64,000 nt of DNA from Catellatospora bangladeshensis (GCF_016862575.1 NZ_BONF01000008.1:186001-250000); one strand, 5' to 3'. Numbered from the stretch's first letter, positions 34,227-44,459 are shown. The notes: a model not told the origin generated them from the sequence alone. A program made the numbers and translations.

Positions 34227-36590
34227 ATGATGCCGTTCCGCCCGCCGCTGGTGGCTCACGAGTATTTCTCCGCCGACCCACCCGAGCTGCCGCGCCGCGC
34301 CTACGGCGAACCCGGCCCGGAGTGCGTGGTCCGGGCCGAGCTGACCGGCAAGGACTCGGCCGGCGCGACGTTCCAGGCCCGCACCGACGCGGGCAACACG
34401 CTGCACATCCAGGTCGGCGCCGCGGGCGACGGCGTGCTGCGGGTGCGCCTGTCCGAGGACCCGTCCGCGCGCAGCCGCTCGGCCCGCCTGCTGCCGCTCA
34501 CCCAGCCCGACCCGGGTGCCGTGGCCACCGTATCCGCGGGCGAGAACACGGTCACCATCACCAGCGGCCCGCTCACCGCCGAGATCACGCTGAGCCCGTG
34601 GCGGCTGTCGTTCCACGACGCGGACGGCAGGCTGCTGCTGCGCAGCGACCCGGGCCTGACCGACATCTCCGGCCGGATGCGCAACCTGCCGCTGGGCTGC
34701 TCGCGGGTGGACGGCCGCATCGTGGCGTTCCATGAAAGTTTCAGCCTGCCCGCCGACGAGGTCCTGTCGGGCACGGGAGAGCGCTTCACCGCGCTGAACC
34801 TGCGCGGCCAGCGCCCGGTGATGTGGAACTTCGACGCGTTCGGCAGCGAGTCCGACCGGGCGTACAAGAACATCCCGTTCTACCAGTCCAGCCGCGGCTA
34901 CGGCCTCGTGGTCGACTCGGGCATGCCGGTCGAGTTCGACTTCGGCGCGTCCACCGGCAGCGTCACCCAGCTGCTCGTCCCCGACGACCTGGTCGAGTAC
35001 TACGTGCTGGCCGGCCCCGGCCCCGCCGACGTGATCGACCGCTACCACGCCCTCACCGGGCGGCCCGTCTGCCCGCCGAAGTGGGCGTTCGGCTCCTGGA
35101 TCTCGTCCGGCTTCTTCCGCGACAGCCAGCGGGCGGTGCTGGAGCGGGCGGCGACCATCCGCGCCCACGGCATCCCCTGCGACGTGCTGCACCTGGACTG
35201 CTACTGGCAGGCCGAGGGCACCTGGTCCGGGATGAGCTGGGACGCCAAGGCCTTCCCCGACCCGGACGCGATGCTGGCCGAGCTGCGCGAGCAGGGCTTC
35301 CGGGTGTGCCTGTGGATGAACCCCTACCTGTCGGCGAAGTCGGCGCGCTTCGCCGAGGCCGCCGAGCTGGGCTACCTGCTGCGCCGTGCGGACGGCGGCG
35401 TGTACGTCGCCGACTCCTGGCACGGCTCGTTCCCGGCGGGCGGCATCGTCGACTTCACCAACCCCGAGGCGACCGCCTGGTTCCAGGGGCTGCTGCGGCC
35501 GCTACTGGAGCAGGGCGTGGCGGTGTTCAAGACCGACTTCGCCGAGGGGGTGCCCGCCGACGCCGTCGCGCACAACGGCATGACCGGCACCGAGCTGCAC
35601 AACGTCTACACGCTGCTGTTCAACGACGCGGTCGTCGCGGTCACCCGCGAGGTGCACGGGCGCGACCTGGTCTGGGCGCGCTCCTCCTACCTCGGCGGGC
35701 AGCGCCACGCGGCCCAGTGGGGCGGCGACACCATGTGCACGTACGAGGCGCTGGCCTCCTCGATGAACGGCGGGCTCGCGCACGGGCTGTCGGGCGTGCC
35801 GTACTGGTCGCACGACACCGGCGGCTTCTGCGGCGTCCCCAGCGACGACCTGTTCCTGCGCTGGGCCCAGTTCGGGGCGCTGTCGCCGCTGCTGCGCTTC
35901 CACGGCACCACCACCCGCGAGCCGTGGCGCTTCCCCGAGGTCGAGCCGGCCGTCATCGAGACGCTGCGGCTGCGCTACCGGATCATGCCGTACCTGTACT
36001 CGCTCGCGCTGCGCGCCGCCGAGACCGGCGAGCCGATGATGCGGGCGCTGGCCGTCGACTCCCCCGCCGACCCGGGCTCCTGGCGCGCCGAGCACGTCTA
36101 CCGCCTCGGGACGGATCTGCTGGTCGCCCCCATGATCAGCGAGACCCAGCAGCGCGACGTGTACCTGCCGCCGGGCGAGTGGGTCGACTGGTGGACCGGC
36201 GACGCGGTGACCGGCGGCCGCACGCTGCGGGTGTCCCCGCCGCTGGAGCAGCTCCCGCTGTGGGTGCGCCGCGACGCTCTGCTGCCCGTGACCGCGCCCG
36301 CCGACCGCCTGGCCGACGGGCCGTGGGAGCGGCTCACCCTGCTCAGCTTCGGCGGCGGCGACGGGCACTGCGAGATCCGCGACGACGGTTACGCAAGCAC
36401 TGTCGCGGCACGCCGGGACGGGGATACGCTCTCGGTGACCATCGCCGGGCCTGCCCGGGTCACGGCGATCGCTTTCCCCACCGTCGCCGGCGGCACCCCT
36501 CCGGCCACCGTGCTGGTCAACGGCGACGAGGCCACGCTCAGCATGGTGGACGGCCTGCTCACGGCGACCTGGCAGGCACCGGGAGACTGA
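34227..36590 (+). CDS. GH31 alpha-xylosidase (YicI-like)
   Basis: A 787-residue GH31 enzyme. The nucleophile is in '[11 protein letters not shown]' (Asp near residue 436), where 'KTDFxE' is the YicI-type alpha-xylosidase signature; the acid/base region is '[13 protein letters not shown]'. 'HLDCYWQ' near 327 and 'WMNPYLS' follow the usual pattern. It should remove alpha-1,6-xylose from xyloglucan oligosaccharides (isoprimeverose units) inside the cell, as there is no signal peptide. The following xylulokinase gene begins five bases after the stop, so xylose is passed straight into metabolism. It is controlled from the divergent region with GH42. Confidence 0.93.
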   Translation: MMPFRPPLVAHEYFSADPPELPRRAYGEPGPECVVRAELTGKDSAGATFQARTDAGNTLHIQVGAAGDGVLRVRLSEDPSARSRSARLLPLTQPDPGAVATVSAGENTVTITSGPLTAEITLSPWRLSFHDADGRLLLRSDPGLTDISGRMRNLPLGCSRVDGRIVAFHESFSLPADEVLSGTGERFTALNLRGQRPVMWNFDAFGSESDRAYKNIPFYQSSRGYGLVVDSGMPVEFDFGASTGSVTQLLVPDDLVEYYVLAGPGPADVIDRYHALTGRPVCPPKWAFGSWISSGFFRDSQRAVLERAATIRAHGIPCDVLHLDCYWQAEGTWSGMSWDAKAFPDPDAMLAELREQGFRVCLWMNPYLSAKSARFAEAAELGYLLRRADGGVYVADSWHGSFPAGGIVDFTNPEATAWFQGLLRPLLEQGVAVFKTDFAEGVPADAVAHNGMTGTELHNVYTLLFNDAVVAVTREVHGRDLVWARSSYLGGQRHAAQWGGDTMCTYEALASSMNGGLAHGLSGVPYWSHDTGGFCGVPSDDLFLRWAQFGALSPLLRFHGTTTREPWRFPEVEPAVIETLRLRYRIMPYLYSLALRAAETGEPMMRALAVDSPADPGSWRAEHVYRLGTDLLVAPMISETQQRDVYLPPGEWVDWWTGDAVTGGRTLRVSPPLEQLPLWVRRDALLPVTAPADRLADGPWERLTLLSFGGGDGHCEIRDDGYASTVAARRDGDTLSVTIAGPARVTAIAFPTVAGGTPPATVLVNGDEATLSMVDGLLTATWQAPGD

Positions 36591-36594
36591 ACCC

Positions 36595-37989
36595 ATGGCA
36601 CTCGTCGCCGGCATCGACTCCTCCACCCAGTCGTGCAAGGTGGTGGTACGCGACGCCGGCACCGGCGCGCTCGTCCGCCAGGGCCGCGCCGCCCACCCCG
36701 ACGGCACGTCCTGCCCGCCCGAGGCCTGGTGGCAGGCCCTCCAGACGGCGATCGCCGAGGCGGGCGGGCTGGACGACGTCGCGGCGGTCTCGGTCGGCGC
36801 GCAGCAGCACGGCATGGTCTGCCTGGACGCGAACGGCGCGGTCGTGCGCGACGCCCTGCTGTGGAACGACACCCGCTCGGCCCCGGACGCCGCCGACCTG
36901 GTCGCGGAGCTGGGGCCGGGCGAGGCGGGCCCGCGCGCCTGGGCCGAGGGCATCGGCAGCGTGCCGGTCGCCTCGTTCACCGTGACGAAGCTGCGCTGGC
37001 TGGCCCGTAACGAGCCGGCCAACGCGGCCCGCACTGAGGCCGTGTGCCTGCCGCACGACTGGCTGACCTGGCGCCTGGGCGGCAGCGGCGACCTCGCCGC
37101 GCTGGCCACCGACCGCAGCGACGCCTCCGGCACCGGCTACTGGTCCCCCGCCACCGGTGAATACCGCCGCGACCTGCTCAAGCTCGCCTTCGGCAAGGAC
37201 GTGCTGCTGCCCGTCGTGCTCGGCCCCGCCGACTCGGCCGGCCGCACCGCCTCGGGCGCGCTGCTCGGCCCCGGCGCCGGGGACAACGCCGCCGCCGCGC
37301 TCGGCGTCGGCGCCCGCCCCGGCGACGTGGTCGTCTCCATCGGCACCTCCGGCACCGTGTTCAGCGTGGCCACCGTGCCCGCCGCCGACCCCACCGGCAC
37401 GGTCGCCGGGTTCGCCGACGCCAGCGGCCACTTCCTGCCGCTGGTCTGCACCCTCAACGCGGCCCGCGTGCTGGACGCCGCCGCCACCATGCTCGGCGTC
37501 GACCACGCCCGCCTCGCCGAGCTGGCCCTGTCCGCCCCCGCCGGAGCGGGCGGCCTGGTCCTCGTCCCCTACCTGGAGGGCGAGCGCACCCCGAACAAGC
37601 CCGACGCCACCGGCTCCCTGCACGGCCTGACCCTGGGCACGTCCACCCCCGCCCACCTGGCCCGCGCCGCGGTCGAGGGCATGCTCTGCGCCCTGGCCGA
37701 CGGCCTCGACGCCCTGCGCGGCCAGGGCGCCACCGTCAACCGCGTGGTGCTGGTCGGCGGCGGCGCCCGCTCCGAGGCGGTCCGCCGCATCGCCCCCTCG
37801 GTCTTCGGCTGCCCCGTCCTGGTCCCGCCGCCCGGCGAGTACGTCGCCGACGGCGCCGCCCGCCAGGCCGCCTGGCTCACCACCGGCCAGGCCCCCGACT
37901 GGACCCTCACCGGCGCCGAACTCTTCGAGTCCGACCCCGCCCCCACGGTCCGCGCCCGCTACGCCGAAGCCCGCGACCTCACCCTCTGA
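36595..37989 (+). CDS. xylB: Xylulokinase
   Basis: A 464-residue FGGY-family kinase that phosphorylates xylulose. The phosphate loops are '[13 protein letters not shown]' (residues 6-18) and '[12 protein letters not shown]' (near 245), with substrate-side motifs '[11 protein letters not shown]', 'LLWNDTRS' and '[12 protein letters not shown]'. The xylose isomerase needed before it is not in the window. The ATG is four bases after the GH31 stop: a two-gene operon. A family C palindrome overlaps its stop codon and may terminate the transcript. Confidence 0.95.
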   Translation: MALVAGIDSSTQSCKVVVRDAGTGALVRQGRAAHPDGTSCPPEAWWQALQTAIAEAGGLDDVAAVSVGAQQHGMVCLDANGAVVRDALLWNDTRSAPDAADLVAELGPGEAGPRAWAEGIGSVPVASFTVTKLRWLARNEPANAARTEAVCLPHDWLTWRLGGSGDLAALATDRSDASGTGYWSPATGEYRRDLLKLAFGKDVLLPVVLGPADSAGRTASGALLGPGAGDNAAAALGVGARPGDVVVSIGTSGTVFSVATVPAADPTGTVAGFADASGHFLPLVCTLNAARVLDAAATMLGVDHARLAELALSAPAGAGGLVLVPYLEGERTPNKPDATGSLHGLTLGTSTPAHLARAAVEGMLCALADGLDALRGQGATVNRVVLVGGGARSEAVRRIAPSVFGCPVLVPPPGEYVADGAARQAAWLTTGQAPDWTLTGAELFESDPAPTVRARYAEARDLTL

Positions 37990-38040
37990 AAGAAGGGCAC
38001 CTTCTTATCGTTTTCCGATGTAGAAGGTGCCCTTCCTAAC
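37988..38040. repeat. Family C palindrome at the xylB 3' end
   Basis: AAAGAAGGGCACCTTCTTA ... TAGAAGGTGCCCTTCCTAAC, starting within the xylB stop codon. It forms a 13-bp or longer stem and would work as a terminator. No gene is seen in the 139-bp stretch that follows before the hydrolase. Confidence 0.88.
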
Positions 38041-38179
38041 GCCGTCTCGGCAGACCGGTGAAATCGCCGATGCCCAGGCCGGTGGGGGTACGGAGACTGA
38101 TCACGGAGCGCCGCGCGCGCGGCGGCGTGCCGATCGAGTGCAGCGGACCCGCAGTCCCTGACCTGATCGGAGAGCCGCC

Positions 38180-38944
38180 ATGCACACCTTCACCTCGTAC
38201 GACGGCACCACCCTGGCCTACTACACCTGGGGCGAGACCACCGGCGACCTGCCCACCGTCGTGCTGCACCACGGCTTCAGCTCGTCCGCCCTCGGCAACT
38301 GGCACCTGCCCGGCGTGGTGGACGCGCTGGTCGCGGCGGGCCGCCACGTCGTCGCGATCGACGCCCGCGGTCACGGCGCGTCAGAGAAGCACACCGACCC
38401 CGACCGGTACGGCGAGGACAAGATGGCCCGCGACCTCGGCGTCCTCGTCGACCTGCTCGGGCTGGCCCGGTACGACCTGGCCGGCTACTCGATGGGCGGC
38501 ATCGTCGCGCTGCTCGCCACGGCGGGCGACCACCGGGTCCGGCGCCTGGTCACGGGCGGGATCGGCGCGAGCGTCGTCGAACAGGGCGGCCTGGACCGCG
38601 CGGCGCTGCCCGGCCGCGAGCTGATCGACGGCCTGCTCACCGACGACCCCGCGACCATCACCGACGAGCGGGTCATGGGCTTCCGCATGTTCGCCGAGGC
38701 GACGGGCGCCGACCGGCGGGCACTGGCGGCACAGGCGCAGGCGAGCCACCGCACGCCGATCCCGCTGGACCGGATCACCGTCCCCGCGCTGGTCCTCGCG
38801 GGCACGGACGACTGGCTCGCGCGGCGGCCAGAGGTGCTCGCGGCCGGGCTGCCCGACGCGCGCTGGAAGGTCCTGGCCGGTGATCACTTGACCGTCGTCC
38901 GCAACCCGGAGTTCGCCGCCGCGCTCACCGCCTTCCTGGCCTGA
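38180..38944 (+). CDS. Alpha/beta-fold hydrolase
   Basis: A 254-residue canonical alpha/beta-hydrolase: 'VVLHHGFSSSALGNWHLPG' (oxyanion hole), 'VVAIDARGHGASEKH', the nucleophile in 'LAGYSMGGIVALL' (Ser near 101), the acid in 'VLAGTDDWLARRP' (Asp) and histidine in 'VLAGDHLTVVRNPEF'. Typical of esterases or C-C hydrolases acting on small molecules; the substrate is unknown. A GGAGAG site precedes the ATG. It stands alone between xylB and the repeats. Confidence 0.87.
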   Translation: MHTFTSYDGTTLAYYTWGETTGDLPTVVLHHGFSSSALGNWHLPGVVDALVAAGRHVVAIDARGHGASEKHTDPDRYGEDKMARDLGVLVDLLGLARYDLAGYSMGGIVALLATAGDHRVRRLVTGGIGASVVEQGGLDRAALPGRELIDGLLTDDPATITDERVMGFRMFAEATGADRRALAAQAQASHRTPIPLDRITVPALVLAGTDDWLARRPEVLAAGLPDARWKVLAGDHLTVVRNPEFAAALTAFLA

Positions 38945-38964
38945 CCCTCGCCGCCCGGCCGACA

Positions 38965-39020
38965 GCGGCTGGCGGCTGGCGGCTGGCGGCTGGCGGCTGG
39001 CGGCTGGCGGCTGGCGGCTG
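38965..39020. repeat. Tandem repeat, eight units of 7 bp
   Basis: Eight perfect copies of GCGGCTG in a row, 21 bp after the hydrolase stop and directly ahead of a family A palindrome. A 7-bp unit in non-coding DNA is prone to slippage and may vary in number between strains. Confidence 0.92.
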
Positions 39021-39024
39021 GGCC

Positions 39025-39195
39025 ATGATCGCGAGTTCGTGTCGAAACCTCTGGTAGGACCGCAGATCTTGACACGAACCCGCGATCTTCACCCCGTGAC
39101 GGCAGCGACCCCGGCCCTTGGGCGGGAAGAAAGATCGCCGTTTCGTGTCAGAACCTCGGCTAGGACCGCAGGTTTGGACACGAAACGGCGATCTT
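39025..39195. repeat. Two 65-bp family A palindromes
   Basis: Copies at 39025-39089 and 39131-39195. The second has perfectly complementary 19-bp arms (AAGATCGCCGTTTCGTGTC). Both lie in the gap between convergent genes (hydrolase stop 38944; permease stop 39308). Apart from these and the tandem repeat, nothing is seen in this 363-bp gap. Confidence 0.92.
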
Positions 39196-39307
39196 GGCGC
39201 TTGGCGTCGCGCGGCGGGGCGGCGCCGGCGGGCAGGACGGCTACCGCCCGGGGACGGTCGTGGGCCGGGGACGGCTGATCGCCGCGGCGAAGGGAGTGCC
39301 GCGGCGA

Positions 39308-40240
39308 TCAGCCCTTGAGGGCGCCGGTGATGACGCCCTTGGTGAAGTGGCGCTGGATGAACGGGTACACGATGACGATCGGGATCAGCACCACGACCAC
39401 GACCGCCATCTTGACGGCGAGGCTGGGCGGGGCGTTGAAGCCGAGCGCCGGCGGCGAGCCGATGCCCGCCGGGCTCTGTCCGGCCAGGATGTACGCCTGC
39501 AGCACCTGCTGCACGACGTGGTCCTCGGAGTTGTTGAGGTAGAGCACCGCGTTGAAGTACATGTTCCAGTAGCCGACCGCGTAGAACAGCCCGACGACGG
39601 CGACCACGGCCTTGGACAGCGGCAGCACGATCCGGGTCAGGATGCGCCACTCCCCCGCCCCGTCGATGCGCGCGCTGTCGATCAGCTCGCCGGGTATGCC
39701 CATGAAGAACTGCCGCACCACGATCAGGTTGAACGCGTTGACCGCGGCGGGCAGGATCAGCGACCAGTGCGAGTCCTTCAGCCCGAGACTGGTCACCACC
39801 ACGTAGCTCGGGATCAGGCCGGGCCCGATCAGGAACGTGATCAGGAAGAACAGCAGCAGCGGCCGGTGGAACAGGCTGCCCGGCCGGGACAGCCCGTACG
39901 CGGCGAGCACGGTGCAGACCAGGGCGAGCAGGGTGCCCGTGACGGTGACGAACATGCTGTTCCAGACCGCGCGGGACACCTCGCCCCGCGTGAAGATCAG
40001 CACGTACGCCGAGAGGTCGAAGTCCCGCGGCCGGAACACCATGCCGCCCGCGTCGGCGATGGCCTGGCGGGACGAGAAGCTGGTCACGAGGATCGACCAC
40101 ACCGGGATCAGCACGGCCAGCACCACGCCGGTGAGCACGGCGCCCTTGACGAGCTGCCCGGCGACGGTGGGCGGCTCCTCCCACGCGGGCCGCCGGTTGC
40201 GCCGCCGGGCACGGGCGCTCGGGTTCAGCAGAGCGGTCAT
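39308..40240 (-). CDS. Sugar ABC transporter permease, YtcP/AraQ type
   Basis: A 310-residue inner-membrane permease with six helices and the ABC-binding EAA-like loop 'GIPGELIDSARIDGAGEWRILTRIVLPLSKA' (residues 190-220). It belongs to the carbohydrate-uptake-1 group that takes up oligosaccharides. No ATPase gene is present; in actinomycetes a shared MsiK-type ATPase commonly serves. The ATG overlaps the stop of the previous permease gene (ATGA). The C-terminus ends 'FTKGVITGALKG', typical for the last permease of a CUT1 operon. Confidence 0.94.
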   Translation of the reverse strand: MTALLNPSARARRRNRRPAWEEPPTVAGQLVKGAVLTGVVLAVLIPVWSILVTSFSSRQAIADAGGMVFRPRDFDLSAYVLIFTRGEVSRAVWNSMFVTVTGTLLALVCTVLAAYGLSRPGSLFHRPLLLFFLITFLIGPGLIPSYVVVTSLGLKDSHWSLILPAAVNAFNLIVVRQFFMGIPGELIDSARIDGAGEWRILTRIVLPLSKAVVAVVGLFYAVGYWNMYFNAVLYLNNSEDHVVQQVLQAYILAGQSPAGIGSPPALGFNAPPSLAVKMAVVVVVLIPIVIVYPFIQRHFTKGVITGALKG

Positions 40241-41265
40241 GAGCGGACGAACACCCCCTCCTCGCCGAAGCGCCGGGCCAGCCGGTTGGCGATCAGGATC
40301 AGGAACAGGCCGATGACCGCCTTGAACAGGCCGGCCGCCGTGCCGACGCCGTAGTCCTGGGTGGCCAGGCCGAGGTAGTACACGTACGTGTCGAGCACCT
40401 CGGCGGCCTGCCGGCCGACGGCCTCGCGCTGCAGGTAGAACTGCTCGAAGCCGACGGTGAGCGCGTTGCCGAGCTGGAGGATGAGCAGCAGCACCACGAC
40501 CGGGCGCAGGCCGGGCAGCGTGACGTGCCACAGCCGCCGCCAGCGGGTGGCGCCGTCGGAGGCGGCCGCCTCGTACAGGCTCTGGTCGATCGCGGTGAGC
40601 GCGGCGAGGAAGATGATGGTGCCCCAGCCGACGTCCTTCCACAGCCCCTGCGTGCTCACCAGGAGGATGAACGTGTCGGGGTTGCCCATGATGTTCCACG
40701 GCTCCATGCCGTTGTCGCGCAGCACCGTGGCGAGCAGGCCCGCCCCGCCGAGCATCTGCACGAAGAACGTCACCACCAGCACCCAGCTGAAGAAGTGCGG
40801 CAGGTAGACGACGGTCTGGATGAAGCCGCGCAGCCGCGGCGACAGCACGCTGTTGAGCAGGATGGCCAGCGCGATCGGCAGCGGGAAGAAGAAGACGAGC
40901 TGGAACGCGGTCAGCGTGAGGGTGTTGCGCAGCGCGTCCCAGAACTGCGAGTCCTCGAACAGCTCGGCGAAGTTGGTGAAGCCGATGAACGGGCTGTTCA
41001 CGATGGCCTCGACGGCGCTGTCCCCGGCCCACTGGTCGTAGTCCATGAAGGCCACCACGTTGCCCAGCAGGGGCAGGTAGTGGAAGACCGTGAGCAGCAG
41101 CACCGCGGGCACGGTCATCAGCAGCAGCGCGCGGTCGCGGTGGAACTTCGCGCGCAGCGTCATGCCGCGCCGGGCGGGCGGCGGGGCCGCCTGCGGCTCG
41201 GGTGTCGCCTGGACGGGGAGGGGCCGGGCCTGCGCGGGCCCGGCCACCCCGGTCTTGCCTGTCAT
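40237..41265 (-). CDS. Sugar ABC transporter permease, LplB type
   Basis: A 342-residue permease. A 35-residue proline-rich N-terminal stretch is followed by six membrane segments ('LLLMTVPAVLLLTVFHYLPLLGNVVAF' first) and the EAA loop 'IDQSLYEAAASDGATRWRRLWHVTLPGLRP'. Partner of the permease at 39308-40240 (4-bp overlap) and the lipoprotein at 41276-42946 (10-bp gap). The LplB/YtcP/LplA composition matches importers of complex plant oligosaccharides. Confidence 0.94.
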   Translation of the reverse strand: MTGKTGVAGPAQARPLPVQATPEPQAAPPPARRGMTLRAKFHRDRALLLMTVPAVLLLTVFHYLPLLGNVVAFMDYDQWAGDSAVEAIVNSPFIGFTNFAELFEDSQFWDALRNTLTLTAFQLVFFFPLPIALAILLNSVLSPRLRGFIQTVVYLPHFFSWVLVVTFFVQMLGGAGLLATVLRDNGMEPWNIMGNPDTFILLVSTQGLWKDVGWGTIIFLAALTAIDQSLYEAAASDGATRWRRLWHVTLPGLRPVVVLLLILQLGNALTVGFEQFYLQREAVGRQAAEVLDTYVYYLGLATQDYGVGTAAGLFKAVIGLFLILIANRLARRFGEEGVFVRS

Positions 41266-41275
41266 GCGGTCGTCC

Positions 41276-42946
41276 TCATCGGCCTGCGTCGGACAGCGCC
41301 TTGGCCAAGAAGGTACGCCCCTCCTCGCCGCCCCCGTCGCGCCACTCCTTCAGCACGACGTCGAGGTCGGACAGCGGACGCCGGCCGCGCGCGATGTCAG
41401 TGATCTTGTCCTCGGTCGGCTGCTTCACCTTCACGTAACCGGCCGGCATCTCGATCTTGATGCCCGACCACGGATCCTTCTCCAGGAAGCCCACCGCGGC
41501 GTTCTCCCAGTTGATCAGGTCGTTGACGTACGTGGGGACGCGCGCGTCGTACTTGATGGTCGGCGCCGTCCCGGCCAGGAACCGGAACTGGTCCGCCTTC
41601 TCCTTGGCCTGCAGGTCGGTGCCCTGCGGCCAGCCGCCCTCGCCCCGGGTGAAGTGCTTGCCCTCGACGCCGTACTCGATGAGCTCGAACTCCTTCGTGC
41701 CCAGCGGCGCGGCGGCGAAGTTGAGCACGCCCAGGATCTCCGCGATCTTCTCCTTGGGCAGGCCCTTCTTGACGAAGGTGTAGAAGATCGGGTCGCCCGA
41801 GCCGTGCACCAGCGGCTGCCCGCCGTCGGCGGCGAAGTAGGGCACCGGCTGCATGTTGAAGCCCTGGGTGACCTTCTGCTGCTCGGCCTGCACGCCGAGC
41901 CACGAGCCCACGCCGTCCTGTACCATGACGATCTTGCCGCTGGAGAACAGCAGCTTGGCGTCGGCGCCCTTGCTCGCCACCACCTCGGGGTGGACCAGGC
42001 CCTCCTTGTAGAGGCGGGCCATGAACTCCAGCGCGGCCTTGAACTCGGCGGTCTCGTACTTGAACTCGACCTTGCCGTCCTTGTACCGCCAGCCCTCCTT
42101 GGCGCCGGGCACCCGGAAGATCATCTCGACCATGGCCAGGATGTTGTTGAAGGCCCACACGCCCTTGTCGGGGCTGGTCACCTTCTTGCCGAACTGGTAC
42201 AGCTCCTCGGCGGTCTTGGGCACGGCCGCGCCGAGGACGTCGGTGATGTCCTTGCGGTAGAACAGCGCCCACGGGTACGGGCCGTCGGTGGGCCACGGCA
42301 CCGCCATCAGGCGCTGGTTCCAGATCGCGTTCGACCAGGCCACCGTGGGCAGGTTGGCCAGCATCGCGTACGGCTTGACCTTGTCCCCGGCCAGGTGGTC
42401 GGACAGGTCCTCGAACAGGGCCTTGACCGCCTCGGAGAAGTTCGGGATCTTCGGGATCTCCCAGCTGGGGATGCACAGCACGTCCGGGATGTCCCGGGCG
42501 GGCAGGATCGCGTTCAGCTTGTCGGCGTAGGTGTTGCCGTCCTGGATGCCCGGGGTGACCACGGCGCCCAGCTCCGCGTTGATCGCGTCGAGGTAGGCGT
42601 TCTGACCGGGACCGGCCGGCACCTGGCCCCAGTACGGCGTCATCGTGGTGATGGTGCTGCCCCGGCCGGGCTTCTCGGTGATCGCGTCGACCAGCGAGGC
42701 AGGGTACTTGGTGAACCCGTTGGCGACCGGCGAGACGCCCTTGATGTCCGGCTGGACCAGCTCAAGCGGCTGGTACTTCGGCAGGACCGCGGACAGCTGG
42801 TCGACCTGCTGCGCGGTGCCCTCGTTCGCCGCCTTCTCGCCACAGCCGGCGAGCGTGCCGCCGCCGGCCACGGCGATCGCGCCCAGGCCCATCAGGCTCA
42901 GGAACGACCGGCGGTTCGCCGCCGCGCCCGCGAGGGGGTTGTCCAC
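41276..42946 (-). CDS. Sugar-binding lipoprotein of the ABC importer (LplA type)
   Basis: A 556-residue extracellular solute-binding protein. It has a twin-arginine-like signal 'NRRSFLSL' and lipobox 'TLAGC' with the lipidated Cys35, then a large two-domain sugar-binding protein. It should hold the oligosaccharide outside the membrane and hand it to the two permeases downstream. It is first in a three-gene operon with the ROK-type operator upstream, and divergent from the ROK regulator gene. Neighbouring alpha-xylosidase and beta-galactosidase suggest xyloglucan oligosaccharides as ligands (inference). Confidence 0.93.
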   Translation of the reverse strand: MDNPLAGAAANRRSFLSLMGLGAIAVAGGGTLAGCGEKAANEGTAQQVDQLSAVLPKYQPLELVQPDIKGVSPVANGFTKYPASLVDAITEKPGRGSTITTMTPYWGQVPAGPGQNAYLDAINAELGAVVTPGIQDGNTYADKLNAILPARDIPDVLCIPSWEIPKIPNFSEAVKALFEDLSDHLAGDKVKPYAMLANLPTVAWSNAIWNQRLMAVPWPTDGPYPWALFYRKDITDVLGAAVPKTAEELYQFGKKVTSPDKGVWAFNNILAMVEMIFRVPGAKEGWRYKDGKVEFKYETAEFKAALEFMARLYKEGLVHPEVVASKGADAKLLFSSGKIVMVQDGVGSWLGVQAEQQKVTQGFNMQPVPYFAADGGQPLVHGSGDPIFYTFVKKGLPKEKIAEILGVLNFAAAPLGTKEFELIEYGVEGKHFTRGEGGWPQGTDLQAKEKADQFRFLAGTAPTIKYDARVPTYVNDLINWENAAVGFLEKDPWSGIKIEMPAGYVKVKQPTEDKITDIARGRRPLSDLDVVLKEWRDGGGEEGRTFLAKALSDAGR

Positions 42947-43020
42947 GGCGTGCTCCCTTCGTCATTTGTCAAGCTCAGGATCAGGGAAAGGGGTGTGTGT
43001 GGAGCGGGGTACGCGGTACA

Positions 43021-43051
43021 GTTAGTTCGTCTTTCGACTAAACAAACTAAC
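43021..43051. promoter_or_regulatory. ROK/XylR-type operator between transporter and regulator
   Basis: A 31-bp region with perfect outer inverted repeats GTTAGTT and AACTAAC; within it TTAGTT-N12-AAACAAAC (43022-43047). It resembles Bacillus XylR sites (TTAGTTTGTTT type). The same bipartite pattern lies before the GH31/GH42 pair. It lies 75 bp before the binding-protein start and about 115 bp before the ROK start. Confidence 0.75.
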
Positions 43052-43166
43052 CCATGGTCCTGCCGACCACAAGGGAGCGTTCCCACGCCGGGTCCGCACC
43101 CGTGCCGCCGGATGTGCGGATACGGCATGATGGTGCGACCAGTGCAGTCACACCGGAGGGCAGACG

Positions 43167-44387
43167 GTGATCACGATGCAGCGCGGCCCTCAGCCGGCGG
43201 ACTTCGCCGACGTCAGGGCCACGAACCTCGCCGTCGTGCTGCGCTACGTACGCGGCCACGCGCCCTGCTCGCGTGCCGAGATCGCGGCGGCCACCGGCCT
43301 GAACAAGGCCACCGTGTCCAGCCTCGTCGCCGATCTCATCGACCGGCGGCTGCTGCGCGAGACCGGGCTGACCGAGCACCGCATCGGCCGCCCGGCCACC
43401 ATGCTGGTCCTCGACGGCTCACCGTACGCCGCGATCGGCATCGAGGTGAACGCCGACTACCTCACCGCGGTGGCCATCGACCTCGCCGGGCAGCAGGTGC
43501 TGTCCTGGCGGCGCTCGTTCGCGGGGCTCGCGTCCAGCCCGGCCCAGGCCGCCACCGCGATCGCCGCGCTGGGCCGCCGCGCGGTCAACCGCGTGCTCAA
43601 GGAGGAGCGGCGGGTGCTGGGCCTGACCATCGGCGTGCCCGGCCTGGTCGACCCGGACGGCGTCGTGATCATGGCCCCCAACCTGGGCTGGCACGACGTC
43701 AACCTGCGCGACATCGTCAACCGCGCGCTCGGCGAGCCCGGCTTCCCGGTCGCCGTCGACAACGACGCCAACCTCGCGGTGCTGGCCGAGTCGCGCTACG
43801 GCGAGTTCGCCGGCGCGCAGAACCTCGTCTACCTGACCGGCGAGGTCGGCATCGGCGCGGGCATCATCAGCGACGGCCGCCCGCTGCGCGGCCACCGCGG
43901 CTTCCCCGGCGAGATCGGCCACCTCACCGTCGACCCGCAGGGCCCGCCGTGCGGCTGCGGCCGCCGCGGCTGCCTGGAGGCCATCGCCGGCATCTCCGCG
44001 ATCATCGCGCGGGTCCTGCCCGAGGTCGCGGGCGACGGCGACATCACCGACCTGCAGCCCGAGGTCGACGAGGTGGTACGCCGAGCCCGCGGCAACGACC
44101 CGGCGGCGCTGCGGGCGCTGGACGAGGTCGGCCGGGCGCTCGGCATCGGCGTCGCCATCCTGGCCAACCTGCTCGACCCGGAGGTCGTGGTGCTCGGCGG
44201 GTACTTCGTGCCGCTCGCGCCGTGGCTGCTGCCCGCCGTCGAGGCCGAGCTGCGCGACCGCCGCATCGGCCCGGAGCAGGGCGGCGCACGTGTCTCCGCG
44301 TCCATCCTGGACCACGGCGCGGCGGCCACCGGCGGCGCCGCCACCGTCCTCGACCACGTCGACGCGGGGCGGCTCCCCCGCCTCTGA
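43167..44387 (+). CDS. ROK-family transcriptional regulator (XylR/NagC-like)
   Basis: A 406-residue repressor. A winged helix-turn-helix ('CSRAEIAAATGLNKATVSSLVADLIDRRLL', residues 31-60) precedes a ROK sugar-kinase-like domain with 'GIEVNADYLTAVAIDLAG', 'VDNDANLAVLAESRYG', 'GEIGHLTVD' and the zinc motif 'CGCGRRGCLEA'. Divergent from the sugar importer; the shared motif in the gap and before GH31 marks its probable targets. The inducer is likely xylose or a derivative, by analogy with XylR and from the neighbours. Confidence 0.92.
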   Translation: MITMQRGPQPADFADVRATNLAVVLRYVRGHAPCSRAEIAAATGLNKATVSSLVADLIDRRLLRETGLTEHRIGRPATMLVLDGSPYAAIGIEVNADYLTAVAIDLAGQQVLSWRRSFAGLASSPAQAATAIAALGRRAVNRVLKEERRVLGLTIGVPGLVDPDGVVIMAPNLGWHDVNLRDIVNRALGEPGFPVAVDNDANLAVLAESRYGEFAGAQNLVYLTGEVGIGAGIISDGRPLRGHRGFPGEIGHLTVDPQGPPCGCGRRGCLEAIAGISAIIARVLPEVAGDGDITDLQPEVDEVVRRARGNDPAALRALDEVGRALGIGVAILANLLDPEVVVLGGYFVPLAPWLLPAVEAELRDRRIGPEQGGARVSASILDHGAAATGGAATVLDHVDAGRLPRL

Positions 44388-44459
44388 GCCGCGCATCGTT
44401 ATCCGTTCGCGGGGCGTTAATACGGGTGTAATCCGGATTAACTGGACGGAGCGATAGCC

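Noticed and set aside
38058-38179. A small gene between xylB and the hydrolase
   Set aside because: No protein-like frame with a ribosome site; the open frame overlaps the hydrolase in a wrong phase.
41090-44431. A very long open frame on the plus strand (over 1000 codons) across the ABC transporter and ROK genes
   Set aside because: It runs antisense to the lipoprotein gene and in a wrong frame through the ROK gene; composition (Arg/Gly/Ala/His-rich, no domains) is that of a high-GC shadow frame.
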